A stretch of DNA of 64,000 nt from Flagellimonas yonaguniensis (GCF_029193885.1 NZ_JARFVB010000004.1:124001-188000); one strand, 5' to 3'. Numbered from the stretch's first letter, positions 7,784 to 17,178 are shown. Numbers and translations: made by a program. Notes: a model not told the origin generated them from the letters alone.

Positions 7784-9676
7784 CTAGTAAAGCACCCTGA
7801 ACTTGATGGTGTTCTCGATTTTCTTGAGAGCCTTGATTACATCTTTATCGTATTCCTTATCCAAATCAGTAATCACATAACCAACCTCACTATCCGTGGA
7901 AAGGTACTGCCCTGAAATGTTGAGCCCGTATTGCGCCAATATTTCATTGATCTTGGCCATAATGCCAGGAACGTTTCGATGGATATGCAAAAATCGGTGT
8001 GCGTTGTTTTGTTTGGGCAATCTTATGTTCGGGAAGTTTACGGCATCCACTGTGTTCCCCGAATTGATATAATCCATGATTTTATTGGGCACAAAATCGG
8101 CAATATCTCGCTGTGCCTCCTCGGTACTACCTCCAATATGAGGTGTAAGGATCACGTTGGACAACCCTTGCAATGGAGTTTCAAATGCCCCGTTGCTTCT
8201 AGGCTCGGATGGATAAACATCAATGGCCGCACCTCCCAATTTACCATTTTTCAGCGCATTGGCCAAGGCATCAATATCCACTACAAATCCTCTGGATAGG
8301 TTAATGAGCTTGGCACCATCCTTCATTTGGTTGAGCTCTCGCTCCCCGATAAAGTTTTTATTGGCCTTGTTATCGTCCACATGCAGAGTAACCACGTCGG
8401 AAACATTCAATAAATCTTCCAAAGTGTCACATTTAACAGCGTTACCAAGGGCCAATTGATCGTTCACATCGTAGTAATACACTTTCATCCCCATGGCCTC
8501 GGCAAGTACGGACATTTGCTTGCCAATGTTTCCGTAACCCACAATACCTAGATTTTTACCGCGCACTTCTTGCGAACCAGCAGCAGTCTTGTTCCACTCT
8601 CCGCTATGGATTTCCGTACTGCGTGGAAAAATACTGCGCATCAGCATAATGGTCTGCCCAATGGCAAGTTCCACCACAGAACGCGTATTACTGTAAGGTG
8701 CATTAAAGACCACTACACCTTTCTTTTTGCTATAATTCAGGTCTATCTGGGTGGTACCGATACAAAAAGCACCAACAACCAACAATTTATCAGCGGCATC
8801 CAATACTTTTTGGGTAACCTGGGTTTTGGATCGGATTCCCAGTACATGGACACCTTTAATGCGTTCAATAAGGTCTTCTTCGGAAAGACTGGTTTTGATC
8901 AGCTCCACCGAAAATCCTTCTTCAGAAAGATTTTCAAAAGCTGCTGGGTGTACATTTTCCAGTAAAAGGATCTTGATTCTGTTCTTGGGGTATGATAAGT
9001 TTCTTGGCAAATCGTTTATAAATAAAAATTCATCTAGGTTAGGTGCTACGTGATCGGCATTGTTGGCCGCTTTTTCACGATGCACATTTTCTGTGTAGGC
9101 GAAAAACTTATGGGCAATTCCTGCTTCGCGCATTACATAATCGCTATAGCCATCGCCAATTACCTGGACCTCGCCAGCCAAATCCAGATTTTTTAAACAT
9201 TGTATTTTTCCGTTGTGGGCCGCCAGTACATTTTTTTCATCAAAACCTGTTATGTTACCTTCCTCATCAAAGGTAAAGGTATTGGCGTATACCCTATCGG
9301 ATGGTATGTTGTATTCTTCAACAATGGGATCGATAAATTCCTTGAAGCCACAGGAAATCACATAGATATCCTCGGAATATTCATGAAAGAATTGCTTGTT
9401 CGTTTCAATAGACTTTGAAATCTTTTGACGTAGTTCCACCACTAAGTCCTCCAAATCACTCTTGTTGGCATTCAACAAACGGATTCTTCGCTCCAAGGAT
9501 TCCGTGAAGGAAATATCCCCATCGATCCCTAAATTGGTGATCTTTTGGATTTCCGCTACGATCTCGTCCCTTTTTGGATTGCCTTGAAGGGTCATTTCCG
9601 CCAAAACGTCCAACGCCTCTACACGTGTGAGCGTACTATCAAAATCGAACACATATTTGCGCCCTGTTTCCACCAT
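7784..9676 (-). CDS. serA: Fused HAD phosphatase / D-3-phosphoglycerate dehydrogenase
   Basis: The 630-residue protein joins two serine-pathway enzymes. Residues about 1-215 are an HAD-IB phosphatase like SerB: D-F-D-S-T at Asp11/Asp13, Ser108 in I-S-C-G-F, Lys157 and I-G-D-G-Y-S-D at 173-179, so all four HAD motifs are intact. Residues about 232-540 are a SerA-type dehydrogenase with the NAD-binding G-Y-G-N-I-G (380-385) and the catalytic Arg462, Glu491 and His513 in positions typical of D-2-hydroxyacid dehydrogenases. The end (about 555-630) is an ACT regulatory domain expected to bind serine. The first and last steps of serine synthesis would sit on one chain; serC is not in this window. 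Confidence 0.9.
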   Translation of the reverse strand: MVETGRKYVFDFDSTLTRVEALDVLAEMTLQGNPKRDEIVAEIQKITNLGIDGDISFTESLERRIRLLNANKSDLEDLVVELRQKISKSIETNKQFFHEYSEDIYVISCGFKEFIDPIVEEYNIPSDRVYANTFTFDEEGNITGFDEKNVLAAHNGKIQCLKNLDLAGEVQVIGDGYSDYVMREAGIAHKFFAYTENVHREKAANNADHVAPNLDEFLFINDLPRNLSYPKNRIKILLLENVHPAAFENLSEEGFSVELIKTSLSEEDLIERIKGVHVLGIRSKTQVTQKVLDAADKLLVVGAFCIGTTQIDLNYSKKKGVVVFNAPYSNTRSVVELAIGQTIMLMRSIFPRSTEIHSGEWNKTAAGSQEVRGKNLGIVGYGNIGKQMSVLAEAMGMKVYYYDVNDQLALGNAVKCDTLEDLLNVSDVVTLHVDDNKANKNFIGERELNQMKDGAKLINLSRGFVVDIDALANALKNGKLGGAAIDVYPSEPRSNGAFETPLQGLSNVILTPHIGGSTEEAQRDIADFVPNKIMDYINSGNTVDAVNFPNIRLPKQNNAHRFLHIHRNVPGIMAKINEILAQYGLNISGQYLSTDSEVGYVITDLDKEYDKDVIKALKKIENTIKFRVLY

Positions 9677-9834
9677 GAGCTATTTCAAAAAAATTAAGGT
9701 GTAAAATTAAACATTAATTCCATCCTTATAATCGGAACTTATTAAAAACCTTACACATTTGCGGATAAATCAAAAATCCATTACGATTTGTTTCAAATAC
9801 CACCCTAAAAAGCTCATTTACTAACTTCCAATTC

Positions 9835-10287
9835 TCAAAACCAACGTCTTGTGAGCTTGCAATAAATATTATAATCCTGCCCAAACAGTTCCATCAAGGT
9901 CTCCTCCTCAGGTTTTATCTGAAAATGGTTCATATAGGAAACAAAACCTGCAGCAATCAATGTATTAAAGGCATTCCCCAATTGTAGACCAAAAGCCAAC
10001 AACACCAAAAGAAGCCCCAAATACATGGGATTACGGCTATAATTGTACACCCCTGTCGTTATTAATCGAGTGGTTTTCTGTGGGTGTACGGGGTCCAGTG
10101 TTGTTTTATTGATCAAAAACTGTACTACAGCTATAGCTCCTATTAGCACACCTAGTCCAAAGAGTACCCAAGCCAATTCATTTCGCGCAAAAAAATCAAA
10201 TTCACCAAAAGGCAAAAACCTGTCCAAAACATACATCAATCCCCCAAAAACCAGCATTATTACAGCAGGTGGCACTTTCATTTTCAT
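9835..10287 (-). CDS. Isoprenylcysteine/phospholipid methyltransferase-like membrane protein
   Basis: A 150-residue integral membrane protein with about four transmembrane segments. The second half has the PEMT/ICMT signature: T-x-G-V-Y-x-Y-S-R-N-P-M-Y-L-G and, near the C-terminus, E-E-x-x-L-x-x-x-F-G-x-x-Y-x-x-Y-C-x-x-T-R-R-W, which form the SAM and lipid sites in this superfamily. The substrate is not predictable. It is a single gene divergent from rdgB, about 60 bases apart. Confidence 0.85.
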   Translation of the reverse strand: MKMKVPPAVIMLVFGGLMYVLDRFLPFGEFDFFARNELAWVLFGLGVLIGAIAVVQFLINKTTLDPVHPQKTTRLITTGVYNYSRNPMYLGLLLVLLAFGLQLGNAFNTLIAAGFVSYMNHFQIKPEEETLMELFGQDYNIYCKLTRRWF

Positions 10288-10313
10288 AAAAATCGCTTAA
10301 AGTCCGAAATTAC

Positions 10314-10321
10314 TACTTTTG
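10314..10321 (+). promoter_or_regulatory. Possible -7 box upstream of rdgB
   Basis: TACTTTTG matches TAnnTTTG and lies 26 bases before the TTG start of rdgB; no TTG element is present at the expected spacing, so the evidence is weak. Confidence 0.3.
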
Positions 10322-10347
10322 AAACTCAAAATAGAACCCTTTTTGAT

Positions 10348-10926
10348 TTGAAACTAGTTTTTGCCACCCATAACGACCATAAACTGAAAGAAGTTCAACA
10401 GTTACTTCCTGAAAGCATTGAGCTTCTATCCTTAAAGGATATCGAATGCTTTGATGAAATTCCCGAAACTGGCGATACACTGGAAGAAAATGCAAAGATC
10501 AAAGCGGATTACGTAACCCAAACCTATGGTTTGGATTGTTTTTCCGATGACACAGGTTTACTTGTTGATATTTTGGATGGTGCTCCTGGCGTGTATTCTG
10601 CCAGATATGCGGGGGAGCAAAAAAAAGCCTCGGACAACATGGCAAAGCTATTATCCGAACTAGAGGGAACCAATGTCCGTTCCGCTCACTTTAAGACGGC
10701 AGTCCATTTAAATCTGCAAGGCGAAAGTTTTATTTTTGAAGGTATTGTGGAGGGTCAAATTACCACCGAACAACATGGAAAAGGCGGCTTTGGATACGAT
10801 CCCATCTTTAAACCCGATGGATATGACAAAACCTTTGGGGAACTGCCTGCGGAGACCAAAAACGCTATCAGTCATCGTGGTAGGGCCATTCAAAAGTTGG
10901 TGACATTCTTAAAAAACAGGGCATAG
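10348..10926 (+). CDS. rdgB: Non-canonical purine NTP pyrophosphatase (dITP/XTP)
   Basis: This Ham1/RdgB-family enzyme removes ITP, dITP and XTP from the nucleotide pool by hydrolysis to the monophosphate. The 192-residue protein has the nucleotide-binding start K-L-V-F-A-T-H-N-x-H-K, E-x-(G/A)-x-T-L-E-E-N-A-x-I-K-A near 50, the catalytic D-D-T-G-L at about 72, G-G-F-G-Y-D-P-I-F at about 147 and S-H-R-G-R-A. The start codon is TTG; no ATG in frame fits the conserved first strand. Confidence 0.96.
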   Translation: MKLVFATHNDHKLKEVQQLLPESIELLSLKDIECFDEIPETGDTLEENAKIKADYVTQTYGLDCFSDDTGLLVDILDGAPGVYSARYAGEQKKASDNMAKLLSELEGTNVRSAHFKTAVHLNLQGESFIFEGIVEGQITTEQHGKGGFGYDPIFKPDGYDKTFGELPAETKNAISHRGRAIQKLVTFLKNRA

Positions 10927-10930
10927 TAGC

Positions 10931-10959
10931 TTGCACCGATCAAAATAAGTGTACCTTTG
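10931..10959 (+). promoter_or_regulatory. Promoter of the DEAD-box helicase gene
   Basis: TTG (10931-10933), 18 bases, TACCTTTG (10952-10959) is a full match to the flavobacterial consensus. The predicted transcript would have a leader of roughly 110 bases before the ATG at 11076, unusually long for this window. Confidence 0.6.
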
Positions 10960-11075
10960 CCGCTTTATTAACGCCGCCGGTATGGGCAAGGTGTTGTGAT
11001 GGGCTTGAACGGGAAATACTAAAAATCGCTCTATACAACACAAACATATTTGCGATTTAAGGTATTTACACCGCT

Positions 11076-12830
11076 ATGACAAAATTTGAAGCCTTGGGGT
11101 TAGATCAACCCCTATTGGATGCTATTTCCGACCTTGGATTTGAATCCCCCTCTGAAGTACAAGAAAAATCAATCCCAATTTTATTGGAGCAGGAAACCGA
11201 TTTGGTTGCCCTCGCCCAAACAGGAACAGGTAAAACCGCTGCGTTTGGATTTCCTATGATTCAAAAAATCCAACAGGACAGCAGAACCACACAAGGATTG
11301 ATCCTCTCCCCAACACGGGAGCTTTGCTTGCAGATCACCAATGAATTAAAACTCTATTCCAAATACGTAAAAGGACTGAATGTTGTTGCCATATATGGTG
11401 GTGCCAGCATTACGGAACAGGCCAGACAAATAAAGAGAGGCGCACAAATTGTTGTGGCCACCCCTGGTCGAATGAAGGACATGATCGGCCGAAATATGGT
11501 GGACATCTCCAAAATTGATTATTGCGTACTGGATGAAGCCGATGAAATGTTGAACATGGGCTTCTACGAAGACATCAAGGACATTTTGTCCAATACACCG
11601 CAGGAAAAGTTTACATGGCTATTTTCGGCAACCATGCCCAAGGAAGTGGCTACAATTGCCAAAAAGTTCATGCACAAACCCATCGAGATTACCGTTGGGT
11701 CCAAAAACGCAGGTGCATCCACCGTACAACACGAATATTATGTAGTAGGTGGTCGTGATCGTTATGCAGCCCTTAAACGTTTGGCCGATGCCAACCCAGG
11801 TATCTTCTCCGTAGTATTCTGCAGAACCAAAAGGGATACCCAACGTGTAGCCGAAAAACTTATCGAGGATGGTTACAATGCTGGAGCCCTGCATGGCGAT
11901 TTGAGCCAAAACCAAAGGGATTTGGTCATGAACTCCTTCCGTAAAAAGCAGGTGCAGATGCTGGTAGCTACCGATGTGGCGGCCCGTGGTATCGATGTAG
12001 ATGACGTGACCCACGTGATCAACTATCAATTACCGGATGAAATCGAGACGTACACCCACCGTAGTGGACGCACAGGACGTGCCGGAAAATCTGGAATCTC
12101 CATGGTCATCGTAACACGTTCCGAGTTGAGAAAGATCAAGGCCATTGAGAAAAAAATCCAACAGGAATTCTTATCCAAAAAGATTCCCGATGGCATTGAA
12201 ATCTGTGAAATCCAATTGTATCATTTGGCCAATAAGATCAAAGAAACCAAAGTCAACACAGAAATCGACAGCTATTTACCTGCCATCAACGATGTTTTGG
12301 AAGGTATTGATCGCGAAGAGCTCATCAAAAAGATATTCTCTGTGGAATTCACTCAATTCTACAATTACTATAGCAAGACCAAAGACCTCAACAGCTCAGA
12401 CTCTGGAAAAGATAAAGGTGGCTCCAAAGGGGATATCCCGACCGAAGGTTCTGTTCGCTACTTCATCAATGTTGGGGAGCGAGATGGCTACGACTGGATG
12501 AGCCTGAAAGATTTCCTTCGTGACACTTTGAACTTGGAAAAAGAGGACGTCTATAATGTGGATACGAAAGATTCGTTCTCTTTCTTTAATACCGATGCCC
12601 AACTGACGGAGTTCATCCTTCAAACCTTTACAGACTTTAAACTGGAAGGACGCTTTATAAATGTTGAAGTTTCAAAGAACCCTGGCGGTAGCGGTGGAAA
12701 GGGCGGCAAAAAGCGTAGAGGCAGAAAAGGAGGGGGCGGAGGCCGAAGAGGCGGCAACAAGTCCTACAAAGGAGGTAAAAAAGGCGGTTATGGCAAAAAG
12801 GGGGGCAAGAAAAGACAGGGCTTTTATTAG
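11076..12830 (+). CDS. DEAD-box RNA helicase with DbpA-type RNA-binding domain and Gly/Arg/Lys tail
   Basis: An ATP-dependent RNA helicase of 584 residues, related to CsdA/DeaD. The core has all motifs: Q motif, A-Q-T-G-T-G-K-T (about 48-55), P-T-R-E-L, T-P-G-R, D-E-A-D (about 154), S-A-T, A-R-G-I-D and H-R-S-G-R-T-G-R (about 328-335). A DbpA-like RNA-binding domain follows at about 455-540, and the last 45 residues are a Gly-rich, Lys/Arg-rich tail that should bind RNA non-specifically. Roles in ribosome assembly or cold adaptation are known for the family. The long predicted leader would allow regulation by RNA structure, as in cold-shock helicases. Confidence 0.94.
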   Translation: MTKFEALGLDQPLLDAISDLGFESPSEVQEKSIPILLEQETDLVALAQTGTGKTAAFGFPMIQKIQQDSRTTQGLILSPTRELCLQITNELKLYSKYVKGLNVVAIYGGASITEQARQIKRGAQIVVATPGRMKDMIGRNMVDISKIDYCVLDEADEMLNMGFYEDIKDILSNTPQEKFTWLFSATMPKEVATIAKKFMHKPIEITVGSKNAGASTVQHEYYVVGGRDRYAALKRLADANPGIFSVVFCRTKRDTQRVAEKLIEDGYNAGALHGDLSQNQRDLVMNSFRKKQVQMLVATDVAARGIDVDDVTHVINYQLPDEIETYTHRSGRTGRAGKSGISMVIVTRSELRKIKAIEKKIQQEFLSKKIPDGIEICEIQLYHLANKIKETKVNTEIDSYLPAINDVLEGIDREELIKKIFSVEFTQFYNYYSKTKDLNSSDSGKDKGGSKGDIPTEGSVRYFINVGERDGYDWMSLKDFLRDTLNLEKEDVYNVDTKDSFSFFNTDAQLTEFILQTFTDFKLEGRFINVEVSKNPGGSGGKGGKKRRGRKGGGGGRRGGNKSYKGGKKGGYGKKGGKKRQGFY

Positions 12831-12905
12831 TTAATTCTATATTAAATGATAAGTCTCCCCTATTTATTTTTCTTTGTTTAGTACTTTTATAGCTACAAAG
12901 ATTGC

Positions 12906-13688
12906 ATGAGAAGATCACTACTTATACTACTGTCCCTAATCCCACTACTCGGTTTTTCCCAAATTGAAGAAGAAGAAAACCAAGAAGTGAAGGAATTTAC
13001 CGCAACGGTAATCAACGCCCAAACGAAATTTCCCTTGGAAAGCGTACACGTTGTGAACCTTAATCAGGTAAAAGGTACCATTACCAATCCTGAAGGTAAG
13101 TTTACCATTCCCGCAGCGGTCAATGATACACTTTACTTTTCGTACTTGGGATTCAAAACCCAAAAAGTAAGGGTAACCAATGACATGTTCCGATTTGGAA
13201 ATACCGAGATTGCATTGACCGAATTGGCCTATGCCCTTGAGGAAGTAGTGGTAAGACCATATCAACTCACAGGTTATCTGGAAATAGATGTTAAGAACCT
13301 ACCTATAAACAATGCGCGCCAGTACAGTATTTCGGGACTTCCCACCAGTTACGAAGCGGGAAACCGAAACCCAAGTGCGGTTACCAAGGTTTTGGGGGCC
13401 ATTCTCAATCCGGCCGACCTCTTACGGAATCTTTTTGGGAAGAAACCAAAACAGATGCGCAAACTTCGTCAAATCAAGGAGGATGACAATATTCGAGATC
13501 TTTTGGCCTCGAAATTTGACAGGGAGACCTTGACAGAACTGCTTCAATTGGAAAAAGTGGACATCGAGGATATCCTCAACAACTGTAACTATTCCAAATC
13601 CTTTATCAAAACAGCGAACGACCTTCAAATTTTGGATGCTATCTCTAGCTGTTATGAAGAGTACAAAGTACTGAACAGAAACCAATAA
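12906..13688 (+). CDS. Exported protein with carboxypeptidase-like regulatory domain
   Basis: A 260-residue exported protein: signal peptide about 1-18 (cleavage near G-F-S-Q), then a CarboxypepD-reg-like beta-sandwich (about 30-115) recognisable by A-x-T-x-x-P-L-E-S-V-H-V, G-x-(F/I)-T-I-P, D-x-L-x-F-S-Y-L-G-F and (A/E)-L-x-E-V-V-V-R-P. The remaining 130 residues match nothing I recognise and are helical and charged. Similar domains begin TonB-dependent receptors, but here there is no barrel; the protein is probably periplasmic or attached to the outer membrane. Confidence 0.8.
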   Translation: MRRSLLILLSLIPLLGFSQIEEEENQEVKEFTATVINAQTKFPLESVHVVNLNQVKGTITNPEGKFTIPAAVNDTLYFSYLGFKTQKVRVTNDMFRFGNTEIALTELAYALEEVVVRPYQLTGYLEIDVKNLPINNARQYSISGLPTSYEAGNRNPSAVTKVLGAILNPADLLRNLFGKKPKQMRKLRQIKEDDNIRDLLASKFDRETLTELLQLEKVDIEDILNNCNYSKSFIKTANDLQILDAISSCYEEYKVLNRNQ

Positions 13689-13784
13689 TCAACTTTTATC
13701 CAGATGTTTTTGGGATATCATGGCTGCGTAAATAAATTTCATAATTACGGATGCATTTTATAGCTTTAGACAAAATCCCAATGC

Positions 13785-15467
13785 ATGAAAAAACTACTTG
13801 TAGTATTGTCGGTTCTACCCCTATTTATTGGCTGTAAGCAAGTTGAAAAAAAGCAACAAGAAACGCAGGTAGTTGAAATTGAAACACCTGAAAAAGAGGT
13901 GCCCTTTGTATGGGAAGGAGCAAATATTTATTTCTTACTGACCGACCGTTTCAACAATGGAAATCCCGAAAACGATGTTAATTTTGACCGAACCGAAGAA
14001 ACCGCGGTTCTTAGAGGTTTTGAAGGAGGGGACATTCAAGGGATTACCCAAAAAATCGAAGAGGGATATTTTACCGATCTCGGCATCAATGCCATTTGGT
14101 TCACCCCTGTGGTGGAGCAAATTCATGGAGCAACGGACGAGGGTACAGGAAAAACCTATGGTTATCATGGCTATTGGGCCAAGGATTGGACTTCCATTGA
14201 CCCCAACTTCGGAACCAAAAAAGATTTGGAAAAACTGGTGAAAACTGCGCACAGCAAAGGAATCCGTATTCTTTTGGATGTAGTTTTGAATCATACCGGA
14301 CCAGTTACAGAAAAAGACCCAGTTTGGCCAGATGATTGGGTAAGGACAGGCCCAAAGTGTGAGTTTACCACCTACGAAAACACAACAGCATGTACCTTGG
14401 TGGAAAACCTACCTGATATTCTCACTGAATCCGATGAAACTGTGGAATTGCCCGATGCCCTCTTGGCCAAATGGAAAGAAGAAGGCCGCTTAAGCAAGGA
14501 GTTGGACGAACTCCAACTTTTTTTTGACCGTACCGGGTACCCAAGGGCACCTCGTTACTACATCATCAAATGGCTTACGGATTACATCAATGACCTAGGT
14601 GTTGACGGTTTTCGGGTGGACACCGTGAAGCATGTGAACGAAAATGCATGGAGTGACTTATATAAAGAAGCGGAATACGCATTTCAAACTTGGAAGAAAA
14701 AACATCAGAATCAAATATTGGACGACAACCCCTTCTATATGGTTGGCGAAGTTTATAGTTATGGTATTTCAAGCGGCCGCGATTTTAATTTTGGTGACAA
14801 AAAAGTGGACTTCTTCAATCATGGTTTTAAAAGCCTTATCAATTTTGAGTTCAAAAGTGATGGGGACAAAAGCTACGAGACCATTTTTAAAAAATACAGC
14901 AAACTCCTCCACACCAAATTAAAGGACAAAAGCGTACTCAACTATTTAACCTCACATGATGATGGCGCACCTTATGATAAAGACCGAACAAAGCCCTATC
15001 GCGCGGCCAATGTGCTTTTGTTGACCCCAGGGGCATCACAAGTATATTATGGGGATGAAACGTCCAGAAGTCTTATCATCGAGGGGACAGAGGGAGATGC
15101 CACGCTGCGATCATTTATGAACTGGGAAGACTTGGATAGTCTGCCAGAAATACAAAAAATACACAAGCACTGGCAAAAATTGGGTCAGTTTCGCGCTAGC
15201 CACCCCGCTATTGGTGCAGGAAAGCACAAACGTTTGGCCAAATCGCCCTATGTATTCTCAAGAACCTATGTCAATGGGGAATATCGAGATAAGGTGATCG
15301 TAGGGCTAGATTTACCTAAAGGTAAAAAATCGCTATGGGTAAAAGGGTTCTTCGGTGATGGCACCAAATTATACGACACCTATTCCGAGACCGAGGTTAC
15401 TGTGACCAACGGAAAAGTCATCTTGGACAATGGTTTTGATATCGCGCTATTGGAGCTTGTGGAATAG
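13785..15467 (+). CDS. GH13 alpha-amylase family lipoprotein
   Basis: A 560-residue glycoside hydrolase of family 13 anchored as a lipoprotein: the signal peptide ends in the lipobox L-F-I-G-C (Cys17). The four conserved regions are present: D-V-V-L-N-H (about 165), F-R-V-D-T-V-K-H (about 276, Asp nucleophile), G-E-V-Y (about 320, Glu acid/base) and S-H-D-D (about 390). It should cleave alpha-glucans such as starch or glycogen-like polymers at the cell surface or in the periplasm. No susC/susD pair is adjacent, so it is not in a classical utilisation locus. Confidence 0.93.
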   Translation: MKKLLVVLSVLPLFIGCKQVEKKQQETQVVEIETPEKEVPFVWEGANIYFLLTDRFNNGNPENDVNFDRTEETAVLRGFEGGDIQGITQKIEEGYFTDLGINAIWFTPVVEQIHGATDEGTGKTYGYHGYWAKDWTSIDPNFGTKKDLEKLVKTAHSKGIRILLDVVLNHTGPVTEKDPVWPDDWVRTGPKCEFTTYENTTACTLVENLPDILTESDETVELPDALLAKWKEEGRLSKELDELQLFFDRTGYPRAPRYYIIKWLTDYINDLGVDGFRVDTVKHVNENAWSDLYKEAEYAFQTWKKKHQNQILDDNPFYMVGEVYSYGISSGRDFNFGDKKVDFFNHGFKSLINFEFKSDGDKSYETIFKKYSKLLHTKLKDKSVLNYLTSHDDGAPYDKDRTKPYRAANVLLLTPGASQVYYGDETSRSLIIEGTEGDATLRSFMNWEDLDSLPEIQKIHKHWQKLGQFRASHPAIGAGKHKRLAKSPYVFSRTYVNGEYRDKVIVGLDLPKGKKSLWVKGFFGDGTKLYDTYSETEVTVTNGKVILDNGFDIALLELVE

Positions 15468-15470
15468 CAC

Positions 15471-15851
15471 TTACTGTCTGGAGTGCAATGCAATTCGGTT
15501 GCCTTCCGTATCCAAAAATACCGCCATATAGCCTATATCGGGACTTATTTGTGTCTTTCCCTGAACAATTTTGCCTCCACTGGGTTCAATTCGGTCAAGT
15601 TCCTCTTGAACATCCTTGCTGTTAAAGTAAACCAGCACCCCATCACTTTCACTTGGCTGGTACCAATCCTTGTTTTTGATAAGGGAACCGGAAGCCCCAG
15701 GTTTTCCATGATCTGCAGGAAACCATCCCATTTTGGTTCCTCCAAAATCCTGTAATTGAATTTCAACCTTAAAAACAGCATCGTAAAACTTTTTTGCACG
15801 GTCCATATCCGCTACGGGAATCTCGAACCAGCCAACCATATTGTATTCCAT
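15471..15851 (-). CDS. VOC-family (glyoxalase-like) protein
   Basis: A 126-residue single-domain protein of the vicinal oxygen chelate superfamily. It starts with M-V-G-W-F-E-I-P-V-x-D-M-D-R-A-K-K-F-Y and ends with M-A-V-F-x-D-x-E-G-N-R-I-A-L-H-S, both typical of small bacterial glyoxalase/bleomycin-resistance-like proteins. The substrate cannot be inferred. It ends 3 bases from the convergent GH13 gene and starts 3 bases after the SRPBCC gene stop, so it is probably co-transcribed with the latter. Confidence 0.88.
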   Translation of the reverse strand: MEYNMVGWFEIPVADMDRAKKFYDAVFKVEIQLQDFGGTKMGWFPADHGKPGASGSLIKNKDWYQPSESDGVLVYFNSKDVQEELDRIEPSGGKIVQGKTQISPDIGYMAVFLDTEGNRIALHSRQ

Positions 15852-15854
15852 AAC

Positions 15855-16382
15855 TTATTGGTTTTCCAAAATTTCCTTTAGACTGGCAAGACCTTCTTCA
15901 AAATCTTTGCCCACCGCTTTGTCCATGTTCATGAACAGCATCATAATACTCATAGGAAATTTGTTCTTCCCAGAAAAGCCCCAAATCACTTTGGTTATAT
16001 TCGGATCAACCTCTTTGGTTACAATGTAGGCATCAGAAGTGGATTTAAATGGCTTCAAAAATCGAAGTTCCGAATCGATTCGCTCGCCTTCCACAATATT
16101 GATGATTTCCTGCTCCCCTTCCCCTACTTCCTTATTACCTTTCCAAGAACTAATGGCTCCCACTTCCCCATCAGTGCCCGTGAACTTTTTTTCCATATTA
16201 GGGTCACGTTTTCCCCAAGGGGACCATTCATCCTGTTTTTTCAAGGATTTGAGATATGCAAAAACATCACTTTTCCCTTTATGGATTTCGATAGAGCGGG
16301 AAACATCATAGTCTTTTGGGGCAATAACGGCCAAGATGAGGATAAGTGCCACCACTGCAAAAACAATATAAAGTATCAACAT
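15855..16382 (-). CDS. SRPBCC-family (polyketide cyclase-like) membrane-anchored protein
   Basis: The 175-residue protein has one N-terminal transmembrane helix (about 2-22) and a START/SRPBCC fold: R-S-I-E-I-x-K at the first strand, W-S-P-W-x-x-x-D-P-x-M-E-K-x-F-x-G near 55, and a typical C-terminal helix. Such domains bind hydrophobic ligands; no catalytic activity is assigned. It precedes the VOC gene by 3 bases. Confidence 0.85.
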   Translation of the reverse strand: MLILYIVFAVVALILILAVIAPKDYDVSRSIEIHKGKSDVFAYLKSLKKQDEWSPWGKRDPNMEKKFTGTDGEVGAISSWKGNKEVGEGEQEIINIVEGERIDSELRFLKPFKSTSDAYIVTKEVDPNITKVIWGFSGKNKFPMSIMMLFMNMDKAVGKDFEEGLASLKEILENQ

Positions 16383-16425
16383 GACTGTGTAATTGATTGG
16401 TTTTCAATTAAAAATACAAAAAAAA

Positions 16426-17079
16426 TTATTCAGCCAGATATCTTTTTATGATGCCATTGACGTCCTTTATGGATTTTTTGGCCCAATCCAAGCGCTTTTC
16501 CAGCACCTCGATATCCGATAACTGCCAATCAAGATGTGAATCACGTACTTTTTGTGCCAATTGCTGTATGATGATGGCTGCAGAAACGGAAACATTCAGA
16601 CTTTCCGAAAAACCGACCATTGGAATTTTAAGGAATCCATCTGCCTGTTGCATAACCTCTTCCGAAAGTCCCTCCTTTTCCGTACCAAAGAAAATAGCGG
16701 ATTTTTCCGATGGAAAAAAATCGGACAACAAGGTGGAATCATTGTGTGGTGTAGTGGCGATGATTCGATAGCCATCACTTTTTAATTGGGAAATGCAGTC
16801 CGCGGTACTTTTGTACCTGTGGACATCCACCCATTGTTCGGCACCCATAGCTATGTTCTTGTCCAAGCGTTTACCAAATCGGTCCTCAATCACATGAACA
16901 TCCTGTATGCCAAAAACATCACAACTGCGGATTATGGCACTTGTGTTATGTAGTTGGTACACATCTTCAATGGCAACGGTAATATGTCTCGTTCGTTGTT
17001 GCAAGACATTCAAAAAGCGTTTTTTTCGCTCTTCGGTAAGATAGGTTTCAAGGTATGTCAACAAATCATCATCAAACAT
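16426..17079 (-). CDS. trmH: TrmH-family tRNA/rRNA 2'-O-methyltransferase
   Basis: A SpoU/TrmH SPOUT methylase of 217 residues that transfers a methyl group from SAM to a ribose 2'-OH. Motif 1 is N-T-S-A-I-I-R-S-C-D-x-F-G (about 45-57), motif 2 is F-F-G-T-E-K-E-G-L-S (about 132-141), motif 3 is I-P-M-x-G-x-x-E-S-L-N-V-S-V (about 154-167). Length, N-terminal L-x-x-R-x-x-(H/R)-x-(T/A)-V-x-x-E and the C-terminal helix (TrmH C-domain) suggest the tRNA Gm18 enzyme rather than the longer rRNA enzyme RlmB, but other targets are possible. Confidence 0.88.
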   Translation of the reverse strand: MFDDDLLTYLETYLTEERKKRFLNVLQQRTRHITVAIEDVYQLHNTSAIIRSCDVFGIQDVHVIEDRFGKRLDKNIAMGAEQWVDVHRYKSTADCISQLKSDGYRIIATTPHNDSTLLSDFFPSEKSAIFFGTEKEGLSEEVMQQADGFLKIPMVGFSESLNVSVSAAIIIQQLAQKVRDSHLDWQLSDIEVLEKRLDWAKKSIKDVNGIIKRYLAE

Positions 17080-17106
17080 AAAACCAAGATAGGAAAAAAT
17101 GGAATT

Positions 17107-17139
17107 TTGATTTCCCCAACGATGGATTTGCTATCTTAG
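17107..17139 (+). promoter_or_regulatory. Probable promoter of the GH43 gene
   Basis: TTG (17107-17109), 22 bases, TATCTTAG (17132-17139), which differs from TAnnTTTG at one position. The same TAnnTTAG variant occurs at 53873 and 40954 with correct spacing. Confidence 0.4.
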
Positions 17140-17178
17140 AAGCAAATTGATTTCCAAACTTAAAATACCAAGACAAAG

